A stretch of DNA of 64,000 nucleotides from Acidobacteriota bacterium (GTDB lineage Bacteria; Acidobacteriota; Terriglobia; Bryobacterales; Bryobacteraceae): assembly GCA_014584705.1 (NCBI GenBank), contig JACTMJ010000006.1:310001-374000 (forward strand), written 5' to 3'. The position numbers were made by a program, and so were the translations under genes. Below are positions 8,235 to 16,642 of this stretch, piece after piece (position 1 is the first letter of the stretch; every line of letters starts with the position of its first letter). Under the pieces are notes generated by a model, which saw only the letters and a list, made by a program, of their open reading frames with translations, did not search any database and was not told where the DNA came from.

Positions 8235-8491
8235 CGAGATCCTCCGTCAAATTTACGCGAATCCATCCGGGAGCGATGCGGTTCCCGGTTCCTGTGCGCT
8301 TCCACAAGCTTCGTGGAAACGGCACGGCGTAGGGCGTTCCGGCAAGTCGAATGTCTCACAATCGAATCTTGGGAGTCAAGTACCGTGACCGTACGGCGCG
8401 ACGGTTTGGCTCTCTTCCCCTCCCCTCTTCGCGTCACTCGCTCTCGCCGCGGTTGACGCGCGGTGTCGCGGCGTCACAAAATACAACAACG

Positions 8492-8929
8492 ATGTGGAAA
8501 CTTCTGCTTGCTTCCCTGTTGCTCGTGATTACCACCATGAACCTTAGCGCCGACGCCACCCAAGACCAGATCATGGCCCTCGACAGAGCCTGGGCCAAAG
8601 CCGTTTGCGATAGCGATTACGCCACGCTCGAGCGGGTCACGTCCCCGCAACTGATCTACTCGCATTCCGACGGCGCCGTCGATACCCGCGAGGACTTCCT
8701 GAACCGGCTGCGGAAGAGCACATCCGATTACCAGTCCATCGACATTTCGCGGATGGAAGTGAAGCTCTTCGGGGACACCGCCATCCTCACCGCGCGCGCG
8801 CAATTCAAGGTGCTCGTCGATGGCGGCAGGCAGCTCAACAACGACCTCGCCTACACACACGTCTATCAGAAGACCAACGGCAAGTGGGTGATGATCGCCC
8901 ACCAATCCGCCCTCATGGCAAAGAAGTAA
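8492..8929 (+). CDS. Secreted NTF2-like (DUF4440-type) protein
   Basis: A 145-residue protein starting at ATG 8492, with a signal peptide (MWKLLLASLLLVITTMNLSA) and a cone-shaped NTF2/SnoaL-like domain. Family marks are QIMALDRAWAKAVCDSDYATLERVTSPQLIYSHSDG at the start and WVMIAHQSA at the end. Such domains bind small ligands or act in varied enzymes; no specific role can be inferred. Longer in-frame starts up to 8351 lack family resemblance. It is divergent from the STAS gene, and the 257-base gap between them shows no other feature I can support. Confidence 0.85.
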   Translation: MWKLLLASLLLVITTMNLSADATQDQIMALDRAWAKAVCDSDYATLERVTSPQLIYSHSDGAVDTREDFLNRLRKSTSDYQSIDISRMEVKLFGDTAILTARAQFKVLVDGGRQLNNDLAYTHVYQKTNGKWVMIAHQSALMAKK

Positions 8930-8977
8930 CCCGGCAATACCGCTGTCATCGGCGCGGGATGCCCGCGATGGCCCCGC

Positions 8978-9019
8978 GCGTTCTCGCGCGAAAATGAGAT
9001 CTGTGCGTTCTCACGCGAA
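8978..9019. repeat. Two direct repeats upstream of truB
   Basis: The 15-base unit GCGTTCTCGCGCGAA at 8978-8992 recurs at 9005-9019 with one change (GCGTTCTCACGCGAA), a 27-base period. Each unit contains the near-palindrome TTC-TCGCGC-GAA. It could be a tandem operator or a remnant of duplication. Confidence 0.55.
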
Positions 9020-9111
9020 GATTGACCTGCGCGGTCGGCCAGCATCGCTGTGCCCCGTGGCGCGGCTTACCTGTAACCCTTGCCGGGATACCTTCCCCGG
9101 TTGAAAAGAAT

Positions 9112-10005
9112 ATGTTTGGCGCACTCGTCATTGATAAACCCAGCGGCTGGACTTCCCACGACGTGGTGGCCCGGATGCGACGCCTCGCCGCAACCCGCCG
9201 CATCGGCCATCTAGGCACGCTGGACCCCATGGCAACCGGCGTTCTCCCCCTTCTAGTTGGCCCCGCCACCCGGCTGGCCCGCTACTTCGCAAGCGAAGAG
9301 AAGATCTACGAGGGCGTCATCCGTTTCGGCTTCAGCACCAGCACCTACGACGCCGAAGGGGAAGCGACCTCCGAACCCGCGCCCTATGCGATTGACCGGG
9401 ATACGATCGAGGACCTGATCGTTCAGCGATTCCTCGGCGAGATCCAGCAGATTCCCCCGGCTGTCTCCGCGAAGAAAATCGGCGGCACCCCGGCTTACAA
9501 GCTCGCCCGGCAGAACAAGCCGGTCGAACTCCAGCCAGTGACGGTAACCGTCCACGAGTTTCGCATCTTGAACGCGGAAGCGGACCGGCTTACCGTGCGT
9601 GTACGATGCGGCCCGGGCACTTATGTTCGCAGTCTCGCGCATGACTTGGGCGCCGCGGTGGGCGTGGGCGCCCATCTCGAATCCCTGCGCCGCCACGCCT
9701 CGGGCGCATTCACCCTCGATCGGGCGATCACCCTCGAAGACGCCGCGCAACTATCCGCGGAAGGCCGTCTTCAGGAGAAGCTGATTCCAGCGGCCGCCTT
9801 GCTGCCGGAAATCCCCAGCGAGATCGTCGACGAAGCAGCCATCCGCAACATCCGGGAGGGCCGGGACTTCAATGCCTCGCCGTTTCTCAACACCGGCAAT
9901 TCCACACGGTTGAAGGCCGTCTCGCGGTCCGGGGAACTGATCGCGATCGGGGAACAAAAGCTCCACCGGATCTATCACCCGGTAATTGTCTTCCCCGCCG
10001 GGTAG
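9112..10005 (+). CDS. truB: tRNA pseudouridine(55) synthase
   Basis: A 297-residue enzyme that converts U55 of the tRNA T-loop to pseudouridine. The start ATG 9112 gives the canonical MFGALVIDKPSGWTSHDVV. The catalytic motif GHLGTLDPMATGVLPL carries the active-site Asp; YEGVIRFGFST and RVRCGPGTYVRSLAHDLG follow in the usual order. A C-terminal PUA-like region occupies about residues 240-297. Here it stands alone rather than in the usual rbfA-truB operon. The two direct repeats just upstream might be regulatory. Confidence 0.96.
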   Translation: MFGALVIDKPSGWTSHDVVARMRRLAATRRIGHLGTLDPMATGVLPLLVGPATRLARYFASEEKIYEGVIRFGFSTSTYDAEGEATSEPAPYAIDRDTIEDLIVQRFLGEIQQIPPAVSAKKIGGTPAYKLARQNKPVELQPVTVTVHEFRILNAEADRLTVRVRCGPGTYVRSLAHDLGAAVGVGAHLESLRRHASGAFTLDRAITLEDAAQLSAEGRLQEKLIPAAALLPEIPSEIVDEAAIRNIREGRDFNASPFLNTGNSTRLKAVSRSGELIAIGEQKLHRIYHPVIVFPAG

Positions 10006-10045
10006 GATAGGCGATGCAGAAGGGCGGATGCGGGAATGGCAGCCA

Positions 10046-10954
10046 TTATTCCGTCTTCGGGCCAGATGAAAAGCGACGCGCCGTTTCGATGAAGGCCCGC
10101 AGATAGCCGGTCTCGAGATCGGAGGTCCGCGCGCCGAGGAAAATCTGCTTGGCGATCCCGGCGCGGCCGAGCCGGACGGCAACTACATCCATCCTGCCGG
10201 CATACTCCTCCACCAGCCAGCGCGGCAGGGCGCCAACACCGCGGTTGCACGCCACCATCTGCAACATGATATCGGTAGTCTCGATCTCCTTGTGCCTCTT
10301 CGGCAGCACTCCGGCGGGCGTCAGGAACTGGTTATAGATATCCAGCCGGTCGATCTCCACCGGATAGGTGATGAGCGTTTCCTCCATCAACTGTCGCGGC
10401 TGCACGAATTCCTCGCGCGCCAGCGGGTGACGGCGGCTCACCACCAGCACCTGCTCATAGTCGAATACAGGCTCAAAGCGGAGCCCCGGCCGCTGGATCG
10501 GGTCTGGCGTTACCAGCAAATCGATCTCGTAGTCGAAGAGCGCGCCAATCCCTCCAAACTGGAACTTCTGCTTCACGTCGACATCGACGTCCGGCCACGC
10601 CTCCAGATACGGCGATACCACCTTGAGCAGCCATTGGTAGCAGGGATGGCATTCCATGCCGATCCGCAGCGTCCCGCGCTCCCCAAGCGCGTACTGGCTC
10701 ATGCGCGCTTCCGCCAGTTCCAATTGGGGCAGCACCCGGTTCGCGACGCCCAGCAAATACCGGCCCGCCTGTGTCAGCCGCAGCTTGCGCCCGTCGCGCA
10801 GCCAGACCGGTGTACCCAACTGGCTTTCAAGCTTCTTGATGGAATGGCTAAGCGCGGATTGCGTGAGGCAGAGCACCGCGGCCGCCGCCGTCAGCGAACC
10901 CTGCTTCTCCACTTCCAGTACGATCGCCAGATGAATTCGCTCCAGCATCTTCAT
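10046..10954 (-). CDS. metR: LysR-family regulator, MetR-like, divergent from metE
   Basis: A 302-residue LysR-type regulator. The winged helix-turn-helix is at residues 1-62 (GSLTAAAAVLCLTQSALSHSIKKLE), and the effector domain at about 90-295 starts LRIGMECHPCYQWLLK. The CHPC stretch and its position directly divergent from metE point to MetR, which uses homocysteine to control methionine genes. The 89-base gap holds the TGAA and TTCAT half-sites typical of LysR boxes. The symbol is an inference from context and general similarity. Confidence 0.85.
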   Translation of the reverse strand: MKMLERIHLAIVLEVEKQGSLTAAAAVLCLTQSALSHSIKKLESQLGTPVWLRDGRKLRLTQAGRYLLGVANRVLPQLELAEARMSQYALGERGTLRIGMECHPCYQWLLKVVSPYLEAWPDVDVDVKQKFQFGGIGALFDYEIDLLVTPDPIQRPGLRFEPVFDYEQVLVVSRRHPLAREEFVQPRQLMEETLITYPVEIDRLDIYNQFLTPAGVLPKRHKEIETTDIMLQMVACNRGVGALPRWLVEEYAGRMDVVAVRLGRAGIAKQIFLGARTSDLETGYLRAFIETARRFSSGPKTE

Positions 10955-11043
10955 ATATGAACAAAACTAATCTACCGTTGCACAATGACCATTTTACTTC
11001 ATGATCCGCTGTCTTCATCATAAAAGCAGAAGGAAACGAAAAG
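10955..11043. promoter_or_regulatory. metR-metE divergent control region
   Basis: The gap contains TGAA at 10958-10961 and two TTCAT repeats at 10998-11002 and 11014-11018. These resemble half-sites of the MetR consensus TGAA-N5-TTCA but form no perfect copy. A GAAGGAAACG ribosome site precedes metE. No SAM or cobalamin riboswitch fits in 89 bases. Confidence 0.4.
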
Positions 11044-13320
11044 ATGGTAACGACACACAATCTCGGCTTCCCCCGCATCGGAGCCCGGCGGGAATTGAAG
11101 TTCGCACTCGAAGCGTATTGGAAGGGGCAGACTTCCCGCGACGAACTGGAAGCGGCCGGGGCGGATTTGCGGCGGCGTCACTGGGCTGCCCAATCCAAGC
11201 TGGATCTGGTACCGGTCGGCGACTTCTCGTTCTACGATCTGGTGCTCGATATGAGCTTCGCGCTTGGCAACCTGCCGGAGCGCGCGGCCGGGTTCCAGGG
11301 CGACGCGCTCGACAACTATTTCCGCGTGGCGCGCGGACGCTCCGCCCCCGGCACCGGCGAAGGCGTCGACGCCGGTGAGATGACGAAGTGGTTCGATACG
11401 AATTACCACTACATTGTTCCCGAACTGACGGCCGGCTCCACATTCGCCCTCGACGCGTCCCGGCTGCTCGGCCAACTGCGTGACGCTCGCTCGCAGGGCG
11501 TGCGCAAGCCTAAACCGGTAATCCTGGGGCCGGTCACCTATCTGCATATAGCGAAAACCACGGACCACAGCGACAAGCTGGCGCTCTTGCCGCGCCTGAT
11601 CCCCATATACCGGGAACTCGTGGAGGCCCTGGCCGCGGAGGGCGCGGAGTGGATCCAGATTGACGAGCCCGCCCTGGCCACGGACCTTCCCTCGGACTGG
11701 CGGGCGGCTTACCGCGCCGCCTATGAAGCGCTCAACACCGGCAATGCGAAACTGCTCCTCGCCACCTATTTCGGCCCGCTGCTCGAGAATCTGCCTCTCG
11801 CTTGCGAACTCCCCGTCCAGGGGCTGCACCTCGATGCCATTCGGGCACGCGAGGAAGTAAGCGCCGCCCTCGGCCTGCTGCCTCCGGATCGCATCCTTTC
11901 GCTCGGCGTCGTCGATGGCCGCAACATCTGGAAGACCGATCTCGGTGCTGCGCTGGACTGGCTGGAGCCCATCGCGGCGTCCCTCGCGAACCGCCTGTGG
12001 ATCGCGCCCTCCTGCTCCCTTCTCCACGTGCCGGTGGATCTCGAAAGCGAAGACAAACTCGACGCCGAAGTGAAGCCGTGGCTCGCCTTCGCTATCCAGA
12101 AGCTAGAGGAACTCGACGTTCTGGCCACCGCGCTGAACAAAGGCCGGGATGCGGTGGCCGACGCGCTTCGCTCGAACGGGGAAGCATTGGAGGCGCGCAA
12201 ACGTTCGACGCGCGTGCATCGACCCGAGGTGAGCGCTGCTCTGGGCGAAATTGCTCCGGCGATGGCGGAACGGAAAAGCTCTTACCCGGAGCGCGCCGCC
12301 CGGCAAGCCGCGCTGTTGCAATTGCCGGCCTTCCCCACCACCACCATCGGCTCTTTCCCGCAAACCGCCGAAATCCGCAAGGCGCGTAGCCAGTTCAAAC
12401 ACGGGCAGACGAGCGAAGCGGAATATCGCACGGCAATGGAAGCCGAAATCGCCCGCAGCGTGCAGGCGCAGGAAGATCTGGGCCTGGACGTGCTCGTCCA
12501 TGGCGAGGCCGAGCGCAATGACATGGTGGAATACTTCGGCGAGCAGTTGGAGGGGTTTGCCTTCAGCCAGAACGGGTGGGTGCAATCCTATGGCTCGCGC
12601 TGCGTTAAACCGCCTATCCTCTACGGCGACATCCGGCGCCCCAAAGCCATGACCGTGGAATGGATCCGCTACGCCCAATCGCTCACGAAGAAGCCCGTCA
12701 AGGGCATGCTCACCGGACCGGTGACGATTCTGAACTGGTCCTTTGTTCGCGATGATCAGCCGCGCTCGGTCACCTGCCGGCAGATTGCACTGGCCATCCG
12801 CGAGGAAGTGCTCGATCTGGAGGCGGCGGGCGTTCCGATCATCCAGATCGACGAAGCCGCCCTGCGCGAGGGCCTTCCTCTGCGAAAGTCCCAATGGCGG
12901 GAGTATCTCGATTGGGCGGTGGAAGCCTTCCGCATCGCCGCCAACGGGGTGCGGGATGAGACGCAGATCCACACGCACATGTGTTACTCCGAGTTCAACG
13001 ACATCCTCGATTCCATCGCCCGAATGGATGCCGACGTCATCACCATCGAGACTTCGCGCTCCAACATGGAACTGCTTGAAGCTTTCAACACCTTCCAGTA
13101 CCCGAACGGAATCGGTCCCGGTGTCTACGACATTCATTCGCCAAACATTCCCACGGAGCAGCAAATCGTTGGCCTCATGCGGAAGGCGGCCCGTCGAATT
13201 CCCGCGGAGCGCCTGTGGGTGAACCCGGATTGCGGACTCAAAACCCGCCAGTGGGAGGAGGTGATTCCGGCGCTGACCAATTTGGTGTCCGCGGCGAAGA
13301 CCCTTCGCGCCACGGCATAG
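11044..13320 (+). CDS. metE: Cobalamin-independent methionine synthase (5-methyltetrahydropteroyltriglutamate-homocysteine methyltransferase)
   Basis: A 758-residue cytoplasmic enzyme that transfers the methyl group of 5-methyltetrahydrofolate polyglutamate to homocysteine without B12. The length matches the E. coli enzyme. Both duplicated barrels are present: [17 protein letters not shown] at the N-terminus and [16 protein letters not shown] at about residue 435. The zinc site in the C-terminal barrel is visible as [10 protein letters not shown] (His and Cys), with a third Cys in [10 protein letters not shown]. Divergent from the metR-like gene. A hairpin about 50 bases downstream may end the transcript. 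Confidence 0.97.
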   Translation: MVTTHNLGFPRIGARRELKFALEAYWKGQTSRDELEAAGADLRRRHWAAQSKLDLVPVGDFSFYDLVLDMSFALGNLPERAAGFQGDALDNYFRVARGRSAPGTGEGVDAGEMTKWFDTNYHYIVPELTAGSTFALDASRLLGQLRDARSQGVRKPKPVILGPVTYLHIAKTTDHSDKLALLPRLIPIYRELVEALAAEGAEWIQIDEPALATDLPSDWRAAYRAAYEALNTGNAKLLLATYFGPLLENLPLACELPVQGLHLDAIRAREEVSAALGLLPPDRILSLGVVDGRNIWKTDLGAALDWLEPIAASLANRLWIAPSCSLLHVPVDLESEDKLDAEVKPWLAFAIQKLEELDVLATALNKGRDAVADALRSNGEALEARKRSTRVHRPEVSAALGEIAPAMAERKSSYPERAARQAALLQLPAFPTTTIGSFPQTAEIRKARSQFKHGQTSEAEYRTAMEAEIARSVQAQEDLGLDVLVHGEAERNDMVEYFGEQLEGFAFSQNGWVQSYGSRCVKPPILYGDIRRPKAMTVEWIRYAQSLTKKPVKGMLTGPVTILNWSFVRDDQPRSVTCRQIALAIREEVLDLEAAGVPIIQIDEAALREGLPLRKSQWREYLDWAVEAFRIAANGVRDETQIHTHMCYSEFNDILDSIARMDADVITIETSRSNMELLEAFNTFQYPNGIGPGVYDIHSPNIPTEQQIVGLMRKAARRIPAERLWVNPDCGLKTRQWEEVIPALTNLVSAAKTLRATA

Positions 13321-13372
13321 GCCGCTCGGCATTGGGCCACTTGGAATCGGGCGCGCCCGAACCGCAACCGGG

Positions 13373-13398
13373 TTGAGCGCGGATAGTTCCGCGCTCAA
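13373..13398 (+). terminator. Hairpin after metE, possible terminator
   Basis: An 11-base perfect inverted repeat TTGAGCGCGGA (13373-13383) / TCCGCGCTCAA (13388-13398) with a TAGT loop lies 52 bases after the metE stop. The following CTCCTTGCTCTTT is only moderately T-rich, so termination efficiency is uncertain. Confidence 0.5.
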
Positions 13399-13446
13399 CT
13401 CCTTGCTCTTTCAGGAAGAGAAGCACCACAAAATCGTGGTGCCCTA

Positions 13447-13475
13447 TTGCAATTTCTGCTTTTCCCGGCTATTCT
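13447..13475 (+). promoter_or_regulatory. Candidate promoter of the aroF leader
   Basis: TTGCAA at 13447-13452 and TATTCT at 13470-13475 are 17 bases apart. Transcription would begin near 13482, only a few bases before the leader-peptide ATG at 13486, so the leader message would be almost leaderless. An upstream promoter remains possible. Confidence 0.45.
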
Positions 13476-13485
13476 GGACTTTCGC

Positions 13486-13560
13486 ATGCAGGTTTTTGCC
13501 TACACCTTCGGCTTTGGGTATTGGCGCTGGTATCGCGCCGCCCGGGTTGGTGTGGGCTAA
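13486..13560 (+). CDS. Aromatic-rich leader peptide of a DAHP synthase attenuator
   Basis: A 24-codon frame ATG...TAA placed 110 bases before the DAHP synthase start. Residues 4-16 read FAYTFGFGYWRWY: eight of thirteen are Phe, Tyr or Trp, an enrichment hard to explain by chance. Stalled translation here would sense charging of all three aromatic tRNAs, like the pheA, pheST and trp leader peptides of Proteobacteria. The stop codon at 13558-13560 sits just past the segment that forms the predicted antiterminator. There is no strong ribosome site, consistent with a near-leaderless message. Confidence 0.85.
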   Translation: MQVFAYTFGFGYWRWYRAARVGVG

Positions 13561-13625
13561 GATCCGCGTAAGCGAACTGAGTTCCAAATAACCAACCCAC
13601 TCGCCGGAGTGGGTTTTTTCTTTTT
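13544..13625 (+). promoter_or_regulatory. Transcription attenuator: antiterminator/terminator switch before the DAHP synthase gene
   Basis: The terminator stem is AACCCACTC (13594-13602) with GAGTGGGTT (13607-13615), loop GCCG, followed by a T-rich run to 13625. The competing antiterminator pairs GGGTTGGT (13544-13551, inside the leader peptide) with ACCAACCC (13591-13598), a perfect 8-base match that consumes the 5' arm of the terminator. A ribosome reaching the leader stop would cover 13544-13551 and allow termination; one stalled on the aromatic codons would leave it free for antitermination. Confidence 0.85.
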
Positions 13626-13669
13626 CAGAGACCCCCTCCAGGCGGCGCGGATTCCAAGGGAGAAGCACC

Positions 13670-14722
13670 ATGATCGTCGCCATGAAACCCGAAGCCGATG
13701 CGCTCGACATCGAAGCAGTGATTCAGCGGGCCACGCAGTTCGGCTGCCGTGTCCACCGCAGCCAGGGAGAGGAACGCGTGATTCTCGGCATTCTTGCCGA
13801 GGCCCGGCAGTTGCCGTCAAACGACGCCTTTGAGGCGTTGCCGAACGTCGAACGCGTCGTTCGCATCTCCACCCCCTACAAACTGGTCAGCCGCCAATAC
13901 CAGCCATGGAACAGCGAGGTATTGGTGAATGGCGCTCGCTTCGGCGCGGGCGGATTCCCCATCATCGCCGGGCCCTGCTCCGTGGAAAGCGAGGCACAGA
14001 TCTTTGAAACTGCCCGCTTCCTGAGAGCCTCCGGCATTCCTCTGCTCCGCGGAGGCGCGTTCAAGCCACGCACGTCGCCCTACGACTTTCAGGGCCTGGG
14101 CGTCGAGGGCCTTCGCCTGATGCGGCGAGCAGCGGATGAGAACGGCCTGGGCGTCGTGACGGAATTGTTATCCGAGGCCGACCTTCCCGCCGTCGCCGCC
14201 TATGCGGACGTCCTGCAAATCGGGGCCCGAAACATGCAGAACTTCGCTCTGCTCAAGGTGGCGGGCGCAAGCCGCAAGCCCGTGCTGCTCAAACGGGGCC
14301 TGAGCGCCAGCATCCAGGAGTTCCTGCTGGCGGCGGAATACATCGCAGCGCAAGGCAACATGCAGATCATCCTTTGCGAGCGCGGCATCCGCACCTTCGA
14401 TACCTCTCTGCGCAACACGTTCGATCTCGCTGGTGTCGCCCTGCTTCAGGAACTCACCCATCTGCCCGTGGTCGTTGACCCCAGCCACGCCACCGGCAAG
14501 CGCAGCTTGATCGCGCCCGTGACGCGCGCGGCGGTCGCTCTGGGCGCGGACGGTGCCATCGTGGAAATGCATCCGCATCCGGAACAGGCGCTGAGCGACG
14601 GTGCGCAAAGCCTCAATTTCGAGGAGTTCACGAACTTGCAGCGAACCCTGGCACCCTATATCGTCCTGCGGGAGGCGGAATTGCGCCGGGAATCTTCGGC
14701 GATGGCGGTCGCCGTGGCATGA
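13670..14722 (+). CDS. aroF: 3-deoxy-7-phosphoheptulonate (DAHP) synthase, type I-beta with N-terminal regulatory domain
   Basis: A 350-residue enzyme that condenses phosphoenolpyruvate and erythrose 4-phosphate, the entry step to the shikimate pathway. Residues 1-70 form the ferredoxin-like regulatory domain seen in the Thermotoga type. The barrel follows with [47 protein letters not shown] and [12 protein letters not shown], carrying the metal and PEP residues. A GGGAGAAG ribosome site precedes ATG 13670. Expression is probably controlled by the upstream attenuator. The two following genes are close enough to share the transcript. Confidence 0.95.
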   Translation: MIVAMKPEADALDIEAVIQRATQFGCRVHRSQGEERVILGILAEARQLPSNDAFEALPNVERVVRISTPYKLVSRQYQPWNSEVLVNGARFGAGGFPIIAGPCSVESEAQIFETARFLRASGIPLLRGGAFKPRTSPYDFQGLGVEGLRLMRRAADENGLGVVTELLSEADLPAVAAYADVLQIGARNMQNFALLKVAGASRKPVLLKRGLSASIQEFLLAAEYIAAQGNMQIILCERGIRTFDTSLRNTFDLAGVALLQELTHLPVVVDPSHATGKRSLIAPVTRAAVALGADGAIVEMHPHPEQALSDGAQSLNFEEFTNLQRTLAPYIVLREAELRRESSAMAVAVA

Positions 14723-14732
14723 TCGATAGTGC

Positions 14733-15650
14733 ATGCCCATTTCCTGGAAGAAACGAGGCTTGGCGCTGGGTGCCGCCGCCATCGTCATTGCGGGTCTCGC
14801 CTGGATGCGCTTCGGTTCGCCCGGCGCGGGATCTCCGCTTCGCCGTCTGCCCACCAGGGACGCCACCGTGGGCCAGGTGGATGTCGCCGCCATCCGTAAC
14901 GCGGGCTTCGCGCCGGGCGGAAATTCCGGGGCGCTGCGCGAGCCGGAGTACGAAGACTTCATCAAGCGCAGCGGCTTCAATTGGGAGAAAGACCTGGACC
15001 GCCTCACCTGGTCATTCACCGCCACGGCGAAGTATTTTGTCGTCGAGGGGCGCTTCGATTGGCCCAAGCTGGACGCCTTCGTCCAAGCGGAAGGCGGCGA
15101 GTGCCGGGATGACTTCTGCACGGTTCGGGGCAGCCAGCCCGGCCGGGAAATCTCGTTCTTCCCGATTCGCGATAACGTGATGGCGCTCGCGGTTTCCGCG
15201 GATCGCTACGCGGCGGATCAGTTGCGGCAAGCGCATCCGGTTGAGAGCGGTCACCCCCTCTCCCAGCCGCCCGACGCGCCCCTGTGGGTACACTTCAGCA
15301 AGTTCTCCCTGCAAAACGGAGAACCGGAATCTCCGGGACTGCGCGGCTTTGCCCGCATCCTGCGCGAAACGGAGGAGGCGCTGCTCGTACTCAAACCAAA
15401 GGACAAGGAGTTTGTACTGCTGCTGGACGCCCGTTGCGAGACCCCTCAGAAAGCGCAGGCGCTCGCGGGTGACCTGACGAAACTAACGCAGCTCCTTAAC
15501 CGCCTTCTCGGTATGGAAAAAGCGACGCCGGGAGAAGCGGACTTCGCGTCCGTGCTGGCCAGGGGCCATTTCGACGCCGAACAGAATATCCTTCATGGAA
15601 GCTGGCCCATCGCCAGAGCGTTTCTGACTTCTCTCATCTCGGAACAATAG
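14733..15650 (+). CDS. Membrane-anchored protein of unknown function
   Basis: A 305-residue protein with one N-terminal hydrophobic helix (GLALGAAAIVIAGLAWM, about residues 9-25), so it is probably an inner-membrane protein with an exported domain. The rest is soluble, with a Cys pair at GGECRDDFCTV (about residues 121-129) that could form a disulfide. I do not recognise the family. It starts ten bases after the DAHP synthase stop, and the PfkB gene follows five bases later, so all three are likely cotranscribed; no functional link to aromatic synthesis is evident. Confidence 0.75.
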   Translation: MPISWKKRGLALGAAAIVIAGLAWMRFGSPGAGSPLRRLPTRDATVGQVDVAAIRNAGFAPGGNSGALREPEYEDFIKRSGFNWEKDLDRLTWSFTATAKYFVVEGRFDWPKLDAFVQAEGGECRDDFCTVRGSQPGREISFFPIRDNVMALAVSADRYAADQLRQAHPVESGHPLSQPPDAPLWVHFSKFSLQNGEPESPGLRGFARILRETEEALLVLKPKDKEFVLLLDARCETPQKAQALAGDLTKLTQLLNRLLGMEKATPGEADFASVLARGHFDAEQNILHGSWPIARAFLTSLISEQ

Positions 15651-15655
15651 AACGT

Positions 15656-16615
15656 ATGGGTTTTGGACTGAATTCGGGTTGCCGCATCGTAGTCTCCGGC
15701 AATCTTGTACGCGATACGGTTGTGCGATCCGTCGATACGCTGGATTTCGGCGCTACATTGTGGGTGGATTCCATACTGCCCAGCCTGGGCGGCAATGGCG
15801 CGAACACCGCGTGTACCATCGGCACGCTGGGCGTCCCCGTCGTGTTGATTTCTGAATGCGGCGACGATGAAGCGGGCGCGCAGTGCATCAAGACCCTGCG
15901 CAAAGCGGGCGTGGACCCCTGGATTCAGGAGAGCCCGTCTCACCCCACGGCGACCACAATCGCTATCGTCAACAACCGGGGCGAGCGCTGCTTTCTGCAT
16001 GAACCCGGCGTGAATCGGTTCGCCCTGGCGGGACCAATCGAGTTTGCCGGCTCACACGGCGGCGGCGATTGGCACTATCACCTGGCCAACCCCTTCGCGC
16101 TTCCCGCGTTTCGCCCTTTCGCGGCGGAAAGCCTCAGGCGGGCGCGCGCGTTGGGAGCCACGACATCCCTCGATACCGGATGGGATTCCCAGGGGCGCTG
16201 GATGGAAGACCTCAAGGACTGTCTCCCGCTGCTCGATTGGCTCTTTGTGAATGACCGGGAGGCGGCACGGCTCACGGGCAAGACGGAAGCGGGGCAGATC
16301 GTCACCGCGCTGCACCGGCGAGGAGTGGGGCGGCTGATTCTGAAGCTCGGCGCGCAGGGCTGCCTCTTCAGCGACGGCGACGATCGTGAGGTCGTTCCCG
16401 CCTTCGTCGTGGACGTCGTGGACACTACCGGCGCGGGGGACACCTTCGTCGGCGGCTTTCTCGCCGGAATGGTGAAGCAGATGCCTCCTCTTGAGGCGGC
16501 ACGCTTCGCCTGTGCCGTGGCGGCTCTCAGTACGACGGAATCCGGTTCCGTGCGCGGCCTGCGTAGCTACGAGGAAACGCTCGAATGGATGGCCGCCCAG
16601 GACGCCGCCCTCTGA
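15656..16615 (+). CDS. PfkB-family carbohydrate kinase
   Basis: A 319-residue ribokinase-fold enzyme. N-terminal marks are RIVVSGNLVRDTV and the substrate-site motif LGGNGANTACTIGTLG. The C-terminal signature VDTTGAGDTFVGGFLAG contains the catalytic Asp and anion hole. Family members phosphorylate sugars or nucleosides with ATP; the substrate here is unclear. It is the third gene of the run starting with the DAHP synthase, only five bases after the preceding stop. Confidence 0.92.
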   Translation: MGFGLNSGCRIVVSGNLVRDTVVRSVDTLDFGATLWVDSILPSLGGNGANTACTIGTLGVPVVLISECGDDEAGAQCIKTLRKAGVDPWIQESPSHPTATTIAIVNNRGERCFLHEPGVNRFALAGPIEFAGSHGGGDWHYHLANPFALPAFRPFAAESLRRARALGATTSLDTGWDSQGRWMEDLKDCLPLLDWLFVNDREAARLTGKTEAGQIVTALHRRGVGRLILKLGAQGCLFSDGDDREVVPAFVVDVVDTTGAGDTFVGGFLAGMVKQMPPLEAARFACAVAALSTTESGSVRGLRSYEETLEWMAAQDAAL

Positions 16616-16642
16616 CCGGAAGGCCGGGCGCAACCGCAACGC

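Noticed and set aside
10046..10960. Plus-strand frames opposite the metR-like gene
   Set aside because: Residue composition (His/Arg/Gln-rich) typical of antisense shadows in GC-rich DNA; the LysR gene on the minus strand is unambiguous.
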